NCBI GenBank assembly: GCA_026874595.1 | Contig: CM049316.1 | Coordinates: 374,001-438,000, forward strand | Origin: Sipunculus nudus | Taxonomy: Eukaryota > Annelida > Sipuncula > Golfingiida > Sipunculidae | Direction of reading: 5' to 3' | DNA length: 64,000 nt | Translations under genes and position numbers: made by a program | Shown: piece by piece, positions 24,782 to 36,661 of the stretch | Numbering within the stretch: the stretch's first letter is position 1 | Layout: every line of letters begins with the position of its first letter | Notes under the pieces: generated by a model | What the model was told of the DNA's origin: nothing | The model's database searches: none | Seen by the model: the letters and a program-made list of their open reading frames with translations, nothing else

Positions 24782-24870
24782 TCATAACAGCATCATAACA
24801 GCTGCTGCCAGCAGAAGAGCCAGCCATGAGAGTAGTTTTGTTCCTGCTCCATTGATCACCTGGTTAGGAT
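24782..24870 (-). CDS. Terminal exon: GPI-anchor signal of an Ig-domain protein (left copy)
   Basis: On the minus strand a TTTTTTTCAG acceptor is followed by an exon that continues the phase-1 frame of the upstream Ig exon and stops at TGA (24,782-24,784). The encoded tail reads PNQVINGAGTKLLSW and then a run of Leu, Ala, Val and Met residues to the stop. A small-residue site (N-G-A-G), a short polar spacer and a hydrophobic C-terminus with nothing after it is the classic GPI-transamidase signal. A short single-pass anchor is the alternative, but the lack of cytoplasmic residues favours GPI. It is identical to the right-arm copy. Confidence 0.75.
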
Positions 24871-25557
24871 CTGAAAAAAAAGATCAAATACATCTTCAAA
24901 ATTCAGATATGACCAATAACATAATATTGTATACAATTTTGGTCAGTGCATGAAACTGAATACGTATATTATTGAACTTGGCTGATGATTTATCTACATT
25001 ACCACAGGCTTCATAACAGATATATTTTGGCAAATAAGAAATCTATATTAATAATAACAATGTAAGAACTAAACTATTTTAACACATCAAAATGGCCTTC
25101 TGGGCTTTGAAAATGTTGAAAACGATCCTTAGTGTGTCCCAAGGGGAGGATCATTTTCATTATTTTCTCGTTAACCCTGAGGAACTGACATTTATAGCCC
25201 ACCACAGCACTATCTAATAGTATCAATCAGAAATTCAAATTTCAGTATATAACAAATTCTATCTATGCCTACAGCCTTACATCAAGCAGGACAAAATTTA
25301 TTAAATATTATCTTGAAGCTTGAAGCAGCAGTCCCTATATACCAAAACTACATTCTAGACTGGAGTGAAATAAATATGCAGGCAGTCTTATTCAGTGGTC
25401 TACAGCATCAATGAAATGAAAGTACATAATTAAACCTAATAGTCTTATTAACAAGTGGCTAACTAATAGCCTATTTACAACATTCAAGGGGTGGGGATAA
25501 GACTGAGTTCTTTATGGACTGTTTACCTATGACAACTTCATATTAATGTGAACTTAC

Positions 25558-25928
25558 TTTGTGGGAATTTGATGTGGAATCTTCGCTCAAGAGGTTCAGC
25601 ACCAGCTGGAGACTTGCATACAAGAAATTTGTTGTTATATTTTGGAACCATTAGAAAATTCATTGCTTCTAATGTCACGGTGAAAGTTGATGCTTCAAAG
25701 CCTTGTGTAGTTCCTGGTTTCATCACTTCTTTGACAGTGAGCTCGAACTGGCTTGTGACATCCTCCTCACCTATCATGACACTGACGGAGGGCTGAGGGC
25801 TGCCACCCTTCACCATGCATGTGAAGTGAGCAGTATCGTCTGGCATGAACTGCAGGTCTGCACGGCAGTTTCAGCTTCGATGACTTCCGAGTCATTCGTA
25901 AACTTCATGCTGATGGATGTTGGAGGCA
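25558..25928 (-). CDS. Immunoglobulin-superfamily domain exon (left copy, probable frameshift)
   Basis: Minus-strand exon between a TTTTCTGCAG acceptor and an A|GTAAGT donor, phase 1 at both ends as usual for Ig exons. The translation starts PPTSISMKF and later carries FTCMVKGG (strand B cysteine) and NNKFLVC (strand F cysteine), 67 residues apart, with TFTVTLEAM between them as a strand E. The usual core Trp and Tyr-x-Cys are absent, so it is a divergent Ig or Ig-like domain. The first about 22 codons and the rest are in different frames; one base seems to be missing near 25,861-25,866. The next exon is a GPI signal, so the product would be a surface protein. Upstream exons were not identified. 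It may be a pseudogene fragment or the 3' end of a real gene. Confidence 0.65.
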
Positions 25929-26882
25929 CTGCAGAAAACAAAATCATTTAGACAGGTACTCAGTACTACATGCACTTCCATCTAAGCTAAGCAAAAAATC
26001 CTGCTCTATTAAGCATATAATCTAAGATCTGATAGTCTTACGTGGCCCTCGTCCGACTCCTCTATTAAAACTGAACTGAATGTTGATGTTTAATCTAGTC
26101 AGACCCTTCCATAATCATATTAATGCTTATATAATTCAGTGATAATCTTATCAATCTAGATACATCAACTGCAGAACTGTATAGTCTGTTTCACAGAAGA
26201 GTGTCAATTGAAAATTGGTGATTATTCTCTGAAACTTAAATAGTCTCATATAAGGCCATATATAAGATATAAAACTTTATAAAAAAAACAACATATATAT
26301 TTTGCAACCTTTTTGTTTCTCCCTAATCTTTTAGTCAGGTGACATGACATCTGTCATGGTTTGGCAGCCTCACTTTGACAGTTATTGTTTTTTTAGAATA
26401 TTCATGACACTCAACTACCAATCAGCAGCTTTTAATTGTGGTTGTTTGAGTTTGATACCAGTGAGCTTGGCCTTCATCAGATTGGTTGAGATGTTGTAAG
26501 AAATAGACCGTTTTCTCATATATTGATTTAAATGATTAACTGAAATACTTTCCAAGGTATGGTTTTGGTATCATTCTAGTTAATTAAGCCTATGCCTCAT
26601 TCCTACACTGCAGCTTACTTTCTCGATCTGATCTATGATTTTAAGAAAAGATCAACACATTTCAATGGGCGCCCCACTGTGAAATGGGACTATAGTATTC
26701 AATAATATTATATATCTATAAAATTGAAGGAATTAATGAAACCAAATTAGTGCTTTACATATAAATAAGGATAACATTTTTAATGTAGGTATACTGAGTT
26801 AGATCAGTTTCACCTTATACATCAAATACATTGTCCACACAACACTGCTTACACAGTGTTAAACACTGCGTTTGTTCAGTAA
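25929..26882. other. Intron-like or 5' flanking DNA, inner end of left arm
   Basis: No exon or repeat recognised. The arm homology ends at about 26,882, just after an imperfect inverted motif (ACACTGCTTACACAGTGTT near 26,842-26,860). The sequence matches 35,337-36,290 in reverse complement. Confidence 0.6.
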
Positions 26883-27076
26883 ATATGTCAGGGTATCCCA
26901 AGGCTAAACAATAGTATCCCCACATTGTCTGGGGATATATTAAAAGTTACACTCCTTTAAATCTACATAAAATTTTGGTCCCAATATCAGATTTTGTATT
27001 GATAATAATATAGTTATATGTATGCAATATTACAGAAAAATTAATAAATCAAACATTATCTTACAGTTCCAGCTGA

Positions 27077-27452
27077 AAAATACAAGAGCTGACAGATGTG
27101 GCACAGTTGCGATGTGCTTATGATAAAATATTATATGCAGCAATATGCAGACCACTGGATACCACAGCCCGGCAGGCTACACCTTATCTGCTAAAAGCCG
27201 AGTCCAGCATGCTGAGTTTGATTAGCCTCTCCTGTTGTGAGAGCCTCTTCTATGTTATGCCAATGATAGTGTGTATAGACGGCATGAGGTACTGCTTTTT
27301 CTGCTACATTGAGCATGGCTTCTGCAGAGGATTCTTTGAGCAACAAGGCCAGGCACTCCTGGAGTCTGTCCTGCAAGAAGCTTCTGAAGTGTGTCCAATC
27401 AAAGTGTTTACAGACTGGGATGTGAAAGCTGAAATAGCATACAGAACAAAAT
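27077..27452 (+). CDS. Exon-like open stretch of uncertain strand
   Basis: A plus-strand frame is open from 27,077 and reaches an AAAAT|GTAAGT donor at 27,452. It encodes LESVLQEASEVCPIKVFTDW near its end and leaves a phase-1 intron, which would fit the phase-1 Ig exon at 36,291 downstream. The minus strand is also open from a CTATTTCAG acceptor near 27,441 to a TAG at 27,191, with LALLLKESSAEAMLNVAEKA inside. Neither product is recognised. Fold, orientation and even coding status are unresolved. The stretch is present once, in the spacer. Confidence 0.2.
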
Positions 27453-28640
27453 GTAAGTTACTCTATATCATTATATCAGATTATTTTTTTTACGAAAATC
27501 TACCTCACTGTATAAATGGTGTCTTGCACAAACTGATATGATCATATTATAATCTCACCAATTGAGAAAAATATACAGTCTTAAGATATGTTGCAGGCTA
27601 CCGGTATACATCTTTGCAGCAAAATTTTACATATTGCATATAACAAATATACATAATGACACACAATGGTTGAACTTTGCACAAAAAGAATGTTAGAAGT
27701 AGGATAAAAAATATAACCTAAGGCTAAATAGAGTGCTTTCAGTTTGGGACTTCAGGAGGATAAAAATTATGGAAGTGAAAGCAAATTACCACACTCTCCG
27801 ATGTCTTTCTTTACCTTTCTCTGAACACCTGCTTCTTTTGGTATACCTCAGATGTGAATTTTACTCCTGACATCTCTCTTGCATGTGTTACTTGAATCAT
27901 CAGCAATCAAAGAATATTTATTTGATGCTCTAATACTAAGCCATTGTACAACTACAAACTCTACGTGAGGATCACTATAAACTTGGCCTAAAGTTTATAA
28001 CTAGAAGGGTAAAATAGGGAGGTCTAAAAATAGGAATATAGGCCTGACTAGATGCCTGAATTTTTCAATTTATTATTTTCTAAGTTTTAAATTCCAGACA
28101 GTGAGAAGCGCCAACGTCCGGATTTAACATACAGGAACTTGCTGGAGAAAAATCAGTCAAGCGTTAAATAATCTTTGCCCATGGCATTTGCTCGAATGAA
28201 GATAGAGTCAACAATCTCATCACCTGGATTTGTTTTTTTTTGTGTGCAAAAGACAACGCCAAAGAAAAATCCACTTGATGGAAGGTATCTTAGATATTTA
28301 CAATTTATTTGTATAACATTTCAAATGAGAGTAACAATGTGTCTGGAGAAATATAGTAATTTACTTGAGACACATGCTACTGTTACAACATGCAACAGCC
28401 ATTAATATCTGCTGAACCATGCAGTCATTATCTTGTTGTCTTTATTTCATGCAATAAAAGACCATAATGAAATTACAACATGAGATCAGACAGGTCCCAG
28501 AGACATTTTATTCTCCTTGAATATGTACATAGTAATATGAAACACATTCAACATTATCCCTTTCAGTCAATACAATGAAAGTGAACTGGACTTATTTTTG
28601 GAATCTAGTCATTTCAAATTATATGAAGGTAACTGAAAGA
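27453..28640. other. Spacer DNA without a recognised feature
   Basis: AT-rich, no credible exon. The 76-codon frame at 28,175-28,405 is not supported by anything else. Confidence 0.45.
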
Positions 28641-28644
28641 TCCG

Positions 28645-29400
28645 AGCTTACTTGCAAACAAGGCCTTCAGGCCTAATGCGAAACCATTGCAATGGGATAT
28701 ACATCAGGTATAGTGCTTCAATGCTGGACAGTAACTTCTCACGTACATGTGTGACATGTATATGTACAATGCAAGAGCTGAACATTTTGAACCTGAGTAC
28801 ATGCACCAATTACACAAATGTCACTGCTGAAAAACTGGCATGGGTGCACACAATACAAAAATAATTGTAGGTGGCACAACCAGTATTGTGTACTAGAAAG
28901 CCATGAACGATGTAAGAAAATGCAAAATTTCTCCAAGGCAAATACTTCAAACCACTCTTTGGCTATGTGTACAGATGTATGAAACAATTGCAGGTGGTGC
29001 CACAAGCCTTGTATACAACAAACCTATTCAAGATGTATCGTCTTTATAATTCAGGCTGATATGTTAAAACCCTCCTGAGGAAAAAGCAGGAGCATACACT
29101 GCAAAAAATATTGTAGGTGGGGCCACCTGTCTTGCATACTGCAAAGCCATCTGAGATGTTTACATATGCACAATTTCAGGCTGATATATCAAATCCCTCC
29201 TGATAAATAACCAGGGACATACGCTTTGTAAAAGGTTATTGTAGGTGGCACCACCAGTCTTGTATATGATGAAGCTATCTGATATGAATAAATATGCACA
29301 ATTCCAGGCTGATATATCAAATCCCTCCTGAAAAATAACCAGGGACATACGCTTTGCAAAAGGTTATTGTAGGTGGCACCACCAGTCTTTTATAATAGTC
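28645..29400 (+). repeat. Composite repeat, copy 1 in the spacer
   Basis: A head with CAAGGCCTTCAGGCCTAATG and a block around GACATGTATATGTACAATGC is followed by tandem units of about 128-140 bp containing GTAGGTGGCACCACCAGTC (near 29,241 and 29,369), CAGGCTGATATATCAAAT and CAGGGACATACGCTTTG. The same head and unit types occur at 31,825 and 33,105. No coding role is seen. Confidence 0.75.
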
Positions 29401-31820
29401 CAGGTTGGACTGAAGTATTGGTTTCAAGTTTGACTAATATGTGGCCAACCACTACAGTAAGAACCCGTTTTATTTTAGGGTCACAGGCCCCACCACTTTA
29501 AAAAGATTGTGGATGCATTCTAAGCCAAACTTTTCATTCCCAAACTTCTATGTTGCTCACCTGAATAGGAGAAGATTTTGCTTGATTTGGGGGTCACGAG
29601 GTCACGATCCACTTACTTAAAAATATTGTGGATTCATTTAAAGTCAAAATGTTTCATCACAAACCTAGCTTCCACCTTGCACAAGTCCAATCCATTCATT
29701 ACTTAGTTTATAGATATTAACTCCTGTTTTGGCAAACAGTTTGGACTGTTTGTTGTCAAATTTGATCACAGGATCCAAATTTAAAAAAAATATCATAAGA
29801 ATAATCTTTTAGACCAATTCAGTTAAGCATTGAGACCCATAGATCCTTAGTTCCTTTTCTGACCCTGCATTATGTATAATACCATTAATGATTTCAACTA
29901 GACATTATGTATTTATTTATTTATTTTATAATAGACATACATGTATTTATTTCACTGTACTACTAGTATTTCTAGAATTCATAACAGCCAGGGACAGATC
30001 ATTTGGGAGATACATTTGTATGATACCAGAACCAACCTCAAGGTGTATGTCACAGGGGGTTGTACCATGTGACAGCTAGGTTAGAAAACAATAATATTTA
30101 AGTTAATCTATCAACCCAAGGCAGCTCGATTGAGAAGGATGTTTGTAAATAGCACATAAAGTGAGCTCGTATCATGATTTATCCTTACTTCCACTGTATG
30201 TTGTATGATCTTCAGTTGTTGTAATTTTAAGATGTACATATAGCAAGAAGACATTTTGGTAGATTATTGCTCAGTTGTAAACATGTGAATTAGCTTAAAG
30301 GAAGTTATGATTGTGATCATTTGTAAGTGATAACTACTTGCTTTATTCATTCCATTGTATGATCTTGTCTCTCCTAATATTGATTCAAGCTTTTTAATGT
30401 AAACCTTCCTATGCTGTGATAATATTATTAAATGTACAGACGATTGGTCATGTGATATTTGCTCCTACCTTTTATTTTTATAGTTTCAGTGATTAACAGA
30501 CAATAGAAAATAACCATTTGTAACTAGTACGGTAGTATCTCATAGTATAAGATTTGTACAGGATAGGCTTAGCTGGAATGTCACAATCCAAACGCTATTC
30601 AAGTCCAGAGTCCTTGAGGTCATAGTGAAATCCAAGTTTTCAATATGAGTCTTTGAAACAGTCTAAAACTAAGTCCTATCAAAAGTTTTATTATATTTTT
30701 TCATTACTTTAATAGTTTTTTTTCATCCTCTGCTGCAAAGAAAAAGTTATGTTTTTTCATTAAAAATTGTTTAGAAACTTGTATAACTGCTAATGATGGT
30801 CATAGACTGGTAACCAATTTGTAATTAACACTGGTTAGCAATGATATGAAATAGGTTTTCTCTGAGTGAATTAGTCCCTTAAACTCGTGATATTATGTTG
30901 ACTTAATGTAGTGGATCAGTGAACAAAAAAGGTAGTGATGTCATGAGAAGTGGAGGTAGAAATGTCAATGATGAAAAACCATGAGTAAAGGAAATATAAT
31001 GTCAATGTTATGTTATTTTGTGATCTTGTGGAATGACAATGTAAACATTCACTGATGTTTTGATCTTATGAGTAGTGGAAACTTTAGTGAACTGTAAAAT
31101 GTGAATATGTGTACTATTGTGATGACTTGTATGCTTTAGGAAATTAAAAAAAAATATAAGTGATAAGTCAGCAGTTATGCCACTGGCCATAAACATTATA
31201 CTGATTAAAAAGGTGTTTTGAACCACATTCTAAAGACATCTATTATCTAGAGTTAATTAATCCTGTATTAAATTAATGCATTTTAAAATAGCCTGTACAG
31301 CTGAGTCTTAACCACTAGTGGGCCCAGGTAAACTAATTAAGGTAGCTAAATCGCAAGTTGGTCATCTTTATTCTGAATAAAATTTTGAGCTGAAAATGGC
31401 ATTAATAACAAATTTATGTTGCACATATTTTCTGATGTCCAAAACATATGTATAGGAACATGCTTTGTGTTTATAATAAAGTGAATTTTCTTCTATAAAC
31501 TATTAATTGCCTTTATCTGTTGCTTTAATATGTTCTGTCCATACATTCTTCATTTCTCATTAGTTTCCAGAATATCTGTAAAATTTATTACTGAATATCA
31601 TTCTATTAGAGTATGAAAAGCCTTTGCCTTTTATATATGGTGACATTTATCCTACCCTTACACAATGAATCACCTTTAGATTTGCTTCAGTGGTCCTGAT
31701 GTCTGATTTTACATTTTGTCCAAAGCCATGTCAATCAATATCCTCAATTTTCAAGCCAGTTCACAAGTGATTCTCTCTGTCTTTACAACAAACTTTGGTA
31801 TTCTTTCTAGCCATTCCATA
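29401..31820. other. Spacer DNA without a recognised feature
   Basis: No exon or array. From 30,593 onward this DNA is duplicated inverted at the end of the window (down from 64,000). The small frames at 29,888-30,079 and 31,008-31,226 lack support. Confidence 0.45.
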
Positions 31821-31824
31821 AATA

Positions 31825-32540
31825 AAGCAAGGCCTACTGCCCTAATCCGAACCTGTGGAATGGGATACACTAGGTATTATGCTTCCAAGCTAATGTGCTT
31901 GACCTGTTTGACCATTACTACTTAATTACTTTTCAAGTACATAAGTGACATGTACATGTATAATGCAAGTACTAAATATTTTGAACAAGAGTACAAGCAC
32001 CAATTACTAACACTTCACTCCTAAAATACTGCCATGGATGCACACAACACAAAGTGGCACCACCAGTCTTGTGTATGAGAAAGCCACCAAAGATGTATGG
32101 ACATGCAAAATTTCAAGCAGAAACTTTAAACCACTCTTGAACTATATGCACCGATGCATGATACCCGAAAACACTTTTGGTTGGCACCACAAGTCTTCTA
32201 TACAAAGAAAATATTCAGGATGTATGGACAAACTGGACATACACAGTTTCAGGCTGACATGTCATATCACACCTGAAAAATAAACATGGACATGCCCTGT
32301 GCCAAAAGTATTGTAGATGATGCCACCAGTCCTGATTGGATGAAGCTATGTGAGATGTAAAGATTTGCACAATTTCAGGCTGATATATCAAATCCATACT
32401 GAGAAATAAGCAGGATCATAAACTTTGCAAAAATCACTGTAGGTGGTAACACTTACAATGTGTACATGAAAACGATCACAGATGCATGGGCAGGCCAAAA
32501 TTTCAGTGTGATACATCAAACTTCCTAGTCAGGGTACTTG
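31825..32540 (+). repeat. Composite repeat, copy 2 in the spacer
   Basis: The head (GCAAGGCCTACTGCCCTAAT, then GACATGTACATGTATAATGC) and degenerate tandem units (GTGGCACCACCAGTCTTGTG near 32,055, TTGGCACCACAAGTCTTCTA near 32,180, GATGCCACCAGTCC near 32,317) follow the order of copy 1. Units are more diverged here. Confidence 0.7.
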
Positions 32541-33104
32541 GATGACCAAATTCAACTGAGGAAGGCAGTTCCCCCGAAACGATCCAAAATCAGGTGTAGC
32601 TACTGCAATGTATAAAATCTTTACCTGTTGCCTGATCTGATACAGTTTGCATTCGAACAAACTTATAAATAGATACAATATCAAACTTGGCCTGTTGCCA
32701 AACCTTAAATTTATACTTGGCAGTCTACCTAGCTATTTATAGATACACACAAAGTCTTGGTCTGTTACAAAATCTGTTTACACATACTAATGATGATAGC
32801 TCCTGCCATTTCTGAGATTGTAATTTTAGTATGCTTATTTGGCCAAATGACTAAATCCCACTTCCTGTAACTCAGCATAAAATCAGAGAATTTAAACCAC
32901 TTGAACAAACTTGAGGAAGATTGTTTTTGGGATCAATTCTTTGGAATATTGAATAATTTGGCTGAAAAGTTTCAGAGAAAGAGATTTTTAAAGGTAATGT
33001 ATGGTATGATTTTCTCTAAAATATTTATCTCAATGCAGATAACCAAAAAAAGTTCAATTCTATAAAGTTTGACAAGATGGCACTGAGAAGCAAATGTGGG
33101 AGTT

Positions 33105-34460
33105 ACCTTAAACAAGGCCTACAGGCCTAATGCGAACCTGTGCAATGAGATAACACCAGCTATAATGCTTCAATGCTTGACCATTACTTTTCAAGAACAT
33201 GTGTAACATGTATATGAACAATGCAAGTACTAAACCTAACCCTTAAACAATTAAACAAACATCACTGCTGAAATTCTAACATGGGTGCACACAACACAAA
33301 AACTAGAATACGGGTAGTCAACAAGCGACTACTTGTGTCCGCCAAAATCAGAGTGGGACGGGTGAAGTGAGGCATGGATTGAGTGGCATGGGGAGATAGA
33401 GTGAGGTGTGTTGCATAATAGCCTGGATGTCTGCAGCCGAAATGTGTATGTCAGTTGTGCCACCTACCACAAAATCCAGAAAGCTGTCCAAGATGTATAA
33501 ACATGCAAAATTTTAGGCAGACAAGTCAAACCACTACTGATATATAAGTGATTTTAGCTCACGGCAGACAAACAGACGGACGCTGTGCCAAAATGGTGGC
33601 AGGTGGCGCCACCAATTTTTTTGTGTATGATTAAGAGCTATGTGAGAACCATACACATGCAAAATTTCAGGGGGACATGTCAAAAAAGTCCTGAAATATA
33701 AGCCTGAATGTCTGCAGCGTATACGTAATTGTAAGTGGCGCCACCTGCCACAAAATTGAGAAAGCTATCCAAGATGTATACACATGCAAAATTTTAGGCA
33801 GATAAGTCAAACCACTACTGAGATATGAGTGATTTTAGCCCACGGCAGACAAACATACGGACACTGTGCAAAAATGGTGGCAGGTGGCGCCACCAATTTT
33901 GTGTATGATTAAGAGCTATGTGAGATCTATACACATGCAAAATATAAGGGGGATATGTAAAACCAGTCCTGAGATATAAGCCTGAATGTTTGTAGCGTGT
34001 ACATAAATGTAGGTGGCGCCACCTGCCACAAAATCGAGAAAGCTATCAAAGATGTATAAACCTGCAAAATTTTAGGGAGATATGTCAAACCACTGCCGAG
34101 ATATGAGTGATTTTATCCCATGGCAAACAAACAGACGGAAACTGTTAAAAAATGATTGCAGGTGGCGCCACCAGTTTTGCGTATGATAAAGAGCTATGGG
34201 AGATCTATACACATGCAAATTTTTGGCCCAACTGGTCAAACGGTTCCCGAGATATGAGCTTGGATGTCTGCAGATTAAACGTGATGTAGGCGGCGCTACC
34301 TTTCATAAAATTAAGAAAGCTGTCCCAGATGTATACACATGCAAAATTTCAGGTCGATAGGTCCAACCAATGCAGAGATATGAGTGTTTTTATCCCAAGG
34401 CAGATGAACAGATGGACGCTGTGCAAAATCTAGGAAAATGCAGTTAGAAACAAGGGACCC
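33105..34460 (+). repeat. Composite repeat, copy 3, with GGTGGCGCCACC-centred units
   Basis: After a head at 33,113-33,300 there are about eight units of 130-150 bp, each with a self-complementary GGTGGCGCCACC or close variant (near 33,601, 33,737, 33,882, 34,013, 34,162 and 34,291). Units alternate: one type has GTGTATGATTAAGAGCTATG, the other CACAAAATCGAGAAAGCTAT, so the true period is about 280 bp. GCAGACAAACAGACGGACG-type stretches link them. Confidence 0.85.
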
Positions 34461-35336
34461 ATGGGTCATGGCGCTCAGCTGTTATATATGATAAAAAATA
34501 CGATTTAGAAATGAGGCACATGCTGGTTTTGTGTGATAATAAATATAATCTAATTATGAGTTGTTGGTGTTTAGTTTTTGTATGATTTTGATAGTATCTT
34601 TGGAGAAAGGGAAGAGGATAGATTACATTTATTTTATAAACAAATGGAGTGCTATTAGGTCTCCGTTTCCCATATCCTTCAAGCTATAGGACTCCGAAGT
34701 ATCCCTCAGAATAATGGAAAATTTGATACAAAAGCTGAAGTATCTGAACAACTAATGCAGAGATCACCATGATAATTTGCATCTTTATTGACCATTAAGT
34801 GTTTTTATTAGTTTCTGCAGACTGGTGGAGCCACCTGTATTTTTTTTAAGTTTACACATTTTTTCTCTATTTTTGAAATTTATATAAATGCAGACACAAT
34901 CTTGGCCTGTTGGTTAATCTGTTTGATGCTTCAGTTGAATGGGTATATACTACCATTCAGATGATAAAATATCTGTTTGCGAATAACTTCCCAGTCAGCT
35001 GAGTGTCATGACCCATGGGTCACTTGTTTACCTTTTGTTGTATATTGCAATAAAAATTTCATACAATCTGGAAGAAACATGAAAATAACAGAATTTGTTT
35101 GCTAATCAGGTAAAAAGCATTACATTACAAAGGAAATCTGATCAAAATTGTAGTATTTTATCTTCTTGAAAAATGAAAATCAAAATATAAATTTTTGATG
35201 CAGTGGGTTAAAATTTATGCAGACGGTGCCTGAGAACCATACCTTTTATTTTTTTTGGCTTTATGACTCTCATGTTTTTGACCTGTGTCAAAACAAGAAA
35301 ACCATGCTTCAGCAAACAGTGGTTATGTAGAAGAAG
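34461..35336. other. Right end of spacer, no recognised feature
   Basis: AT-rich DNA without exon signals. The last about 680 bp (34,657-35,336) is found neither in the second inverted duplication nor in the arms. Confidence 0.45.
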
Positions 35337-36290
35337 TTACTGAACAAACGCAGTGTTTAACACTGTGTAAGCAGTGTAGTGTGGACAATGTATTTGATGT
35401 ATAAGGTGAAACTGATCTAACTCAGTATACCTACATTAAAAATGTTATCCTTATTTATATGTAAAGCACTAATTTGGTTTCATTAATTCCTTCAATTTTA
35501 TAGATATATAATATTATTGAATACTATAGTCCCATTTCACAGTGGGGCGCCCATTGAAATGTGTTGATCTTTTCTTAAAATCATAGATCAGATCGAGAAA
35601 GTAAGCTGCAGTGTAGGAATGAGGCATAGGCTTAATTAACTAGAATGATACCAAAACCATACCTTGGAAAGTATTTCAGTTAATCATTTAAATCAATATA
35701 TGAGAAAACGGTCTATTTCTTACAACATCTCAACCAATCTGATGAAGGCCAAGCTCACTGGTATCAAACTCAAACAACCACAATTAAAAGCTGCTGATTG
35801 GTAGTTGAGTGTCATGAATATTCTAAAAAAACAATAACTGTCAAAGTGAGGCTGCCAAACCATGACAGATGTCATGTCACCTGACTAAAAGATTAGGGAG
35901 AAACAAAAAGGTTGCAAAATATATATGTTGTTTTTTTTATAAAGTTTTATATCTTATATATGGCCTTATATGAGACTATTTAAGTTTCAGAGAATAATCA
36001 CCAATTTTCAATTGACACTCTTCTGTGAAACAGACTATACAGTTCTGCAGTTGATGTATCTAGATTGATAAGATTATCACTGAATTATATAAGCATTAAT
36101 ATGATTATGGAAGGGTCTGACTAGATTAAACATCAACATTCAGTTCAGTTTTAATAGAGGAGTCGGACGAGGGCCACGTAAGACTATCAGATCTTAGATT
36201 ATATGCTTAATAGAGCAGGATTTTTTGCTTAGCTTAGATGGAAGTGCATGTAGTACTGAGTACCTGTCTAAATGATTTTGTTTTCTGCAG

Positions 36291-36661
36291 TGCCTCCAAC
36301 ATCCATCAGCATGAAGTTTACGAATGACTCGGAAGTCATCGAAGCTGAAACTGCCGTGCAGACCTGCAGTTCATGCCAGACGATACTGCTCACTTCACAT
36401 GCATGGTGAAGGGTGGCAGCCCTCAGCCCTCCGTCAGTGTCATGATAGGTGAGGAGGATGTCACAAGCCAGTTCGAGCTCACTGTCAAAGAAGTGATGAA
36501 ACCAGGAACTACACAAGGCTTTGAAGCATCAACTTTCACCGTGACATTAGAAGCAATGAATTTTCTAATGGTTCCAAAATATAACAACAAATTTCTTGTA
36601 TGCAAGTCTCCAGCTGGTGCTGAACCTCTTGAGCGAAGATTCCACATCAAATTCCCACAAA
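36291..36661 (+). CDS. Immunoglobulin-superfamily domain exon (right copy, probable frameshift)
   Basis: Plus-strand counterpart of the left-arm exon, identical where compared. It lies between TTTTCTGCAG (ending 36,290) and GTAAGT (from 36,662). The frame that starts PPTSISMKF after the acceptor runs to a stop, while the frame holding both Ig cysteines (FTC from 36,394, LVC from 36,595) opens only from 36,349. A single missing base near 36,353-36,358 explains this. The same defect in both copies means it predates the duplication, was spread by conversion, or is a consensus error. The gene points away from the spacer toward the outer end of the arm. Confidence 0.65.

Larger units (their letters stand above)
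6051..26882 (+). repeat. Left arm of a giant inverted repeat
   Basis: This arm pairs with the right arm in reverse complement. Left plus right coordinates sum to 62,219 from the inner edge to about 18.9 kb, to 62,216 down to about 11 kb, to about 61,786 at 8-10 kb, and to 61,777 at the outer edge. Twelve translated segments compared between 19.2 and 25.9 kb are identical in the two arms. Differences noticed are a T/A mismatch near 26,841, homopolymer lengths at 18,762-18,917, a cluster at about 14,585-14,605, a missing 430-bp block in the 215-bp array, microsatellite lengths, and three substitutions plus a 7-bp indel between 6,107 and 6,290. Confidence 0.95.
30593..34656 (+). repeat. Spacer member of a second inverted duplication
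   Basis: Reverse complement of 59,937-64,000 at a constant coordinate sum of 94,593, so there is no net length change over 4,064 bp. Substitutions seen are at 30,829 (C/T), 30,894 (T/C) and 32,227 (G/A). The right boundary is sharp, between 34,656 and 34,657. The left end is set only by the window limit. Confidence 0.93.
26883..35336. other. Central spacer of the palindrome, 8.45 kb
   Basis: This is the unique loop between the two arms. It contains one exon-like open stretch, three direct copies of a composite repeat (starting near 28,650, 31,825 and 33,105) and otherwise AT-rich DNA. Its segment 30,593-34,656 is repeated inverted at 59,937-64,000. If the two Ig fragments belong to functional genes, their 5' exons and promoters would be expected here, but only one candidate exon was found. 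Confidence 0.85.
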
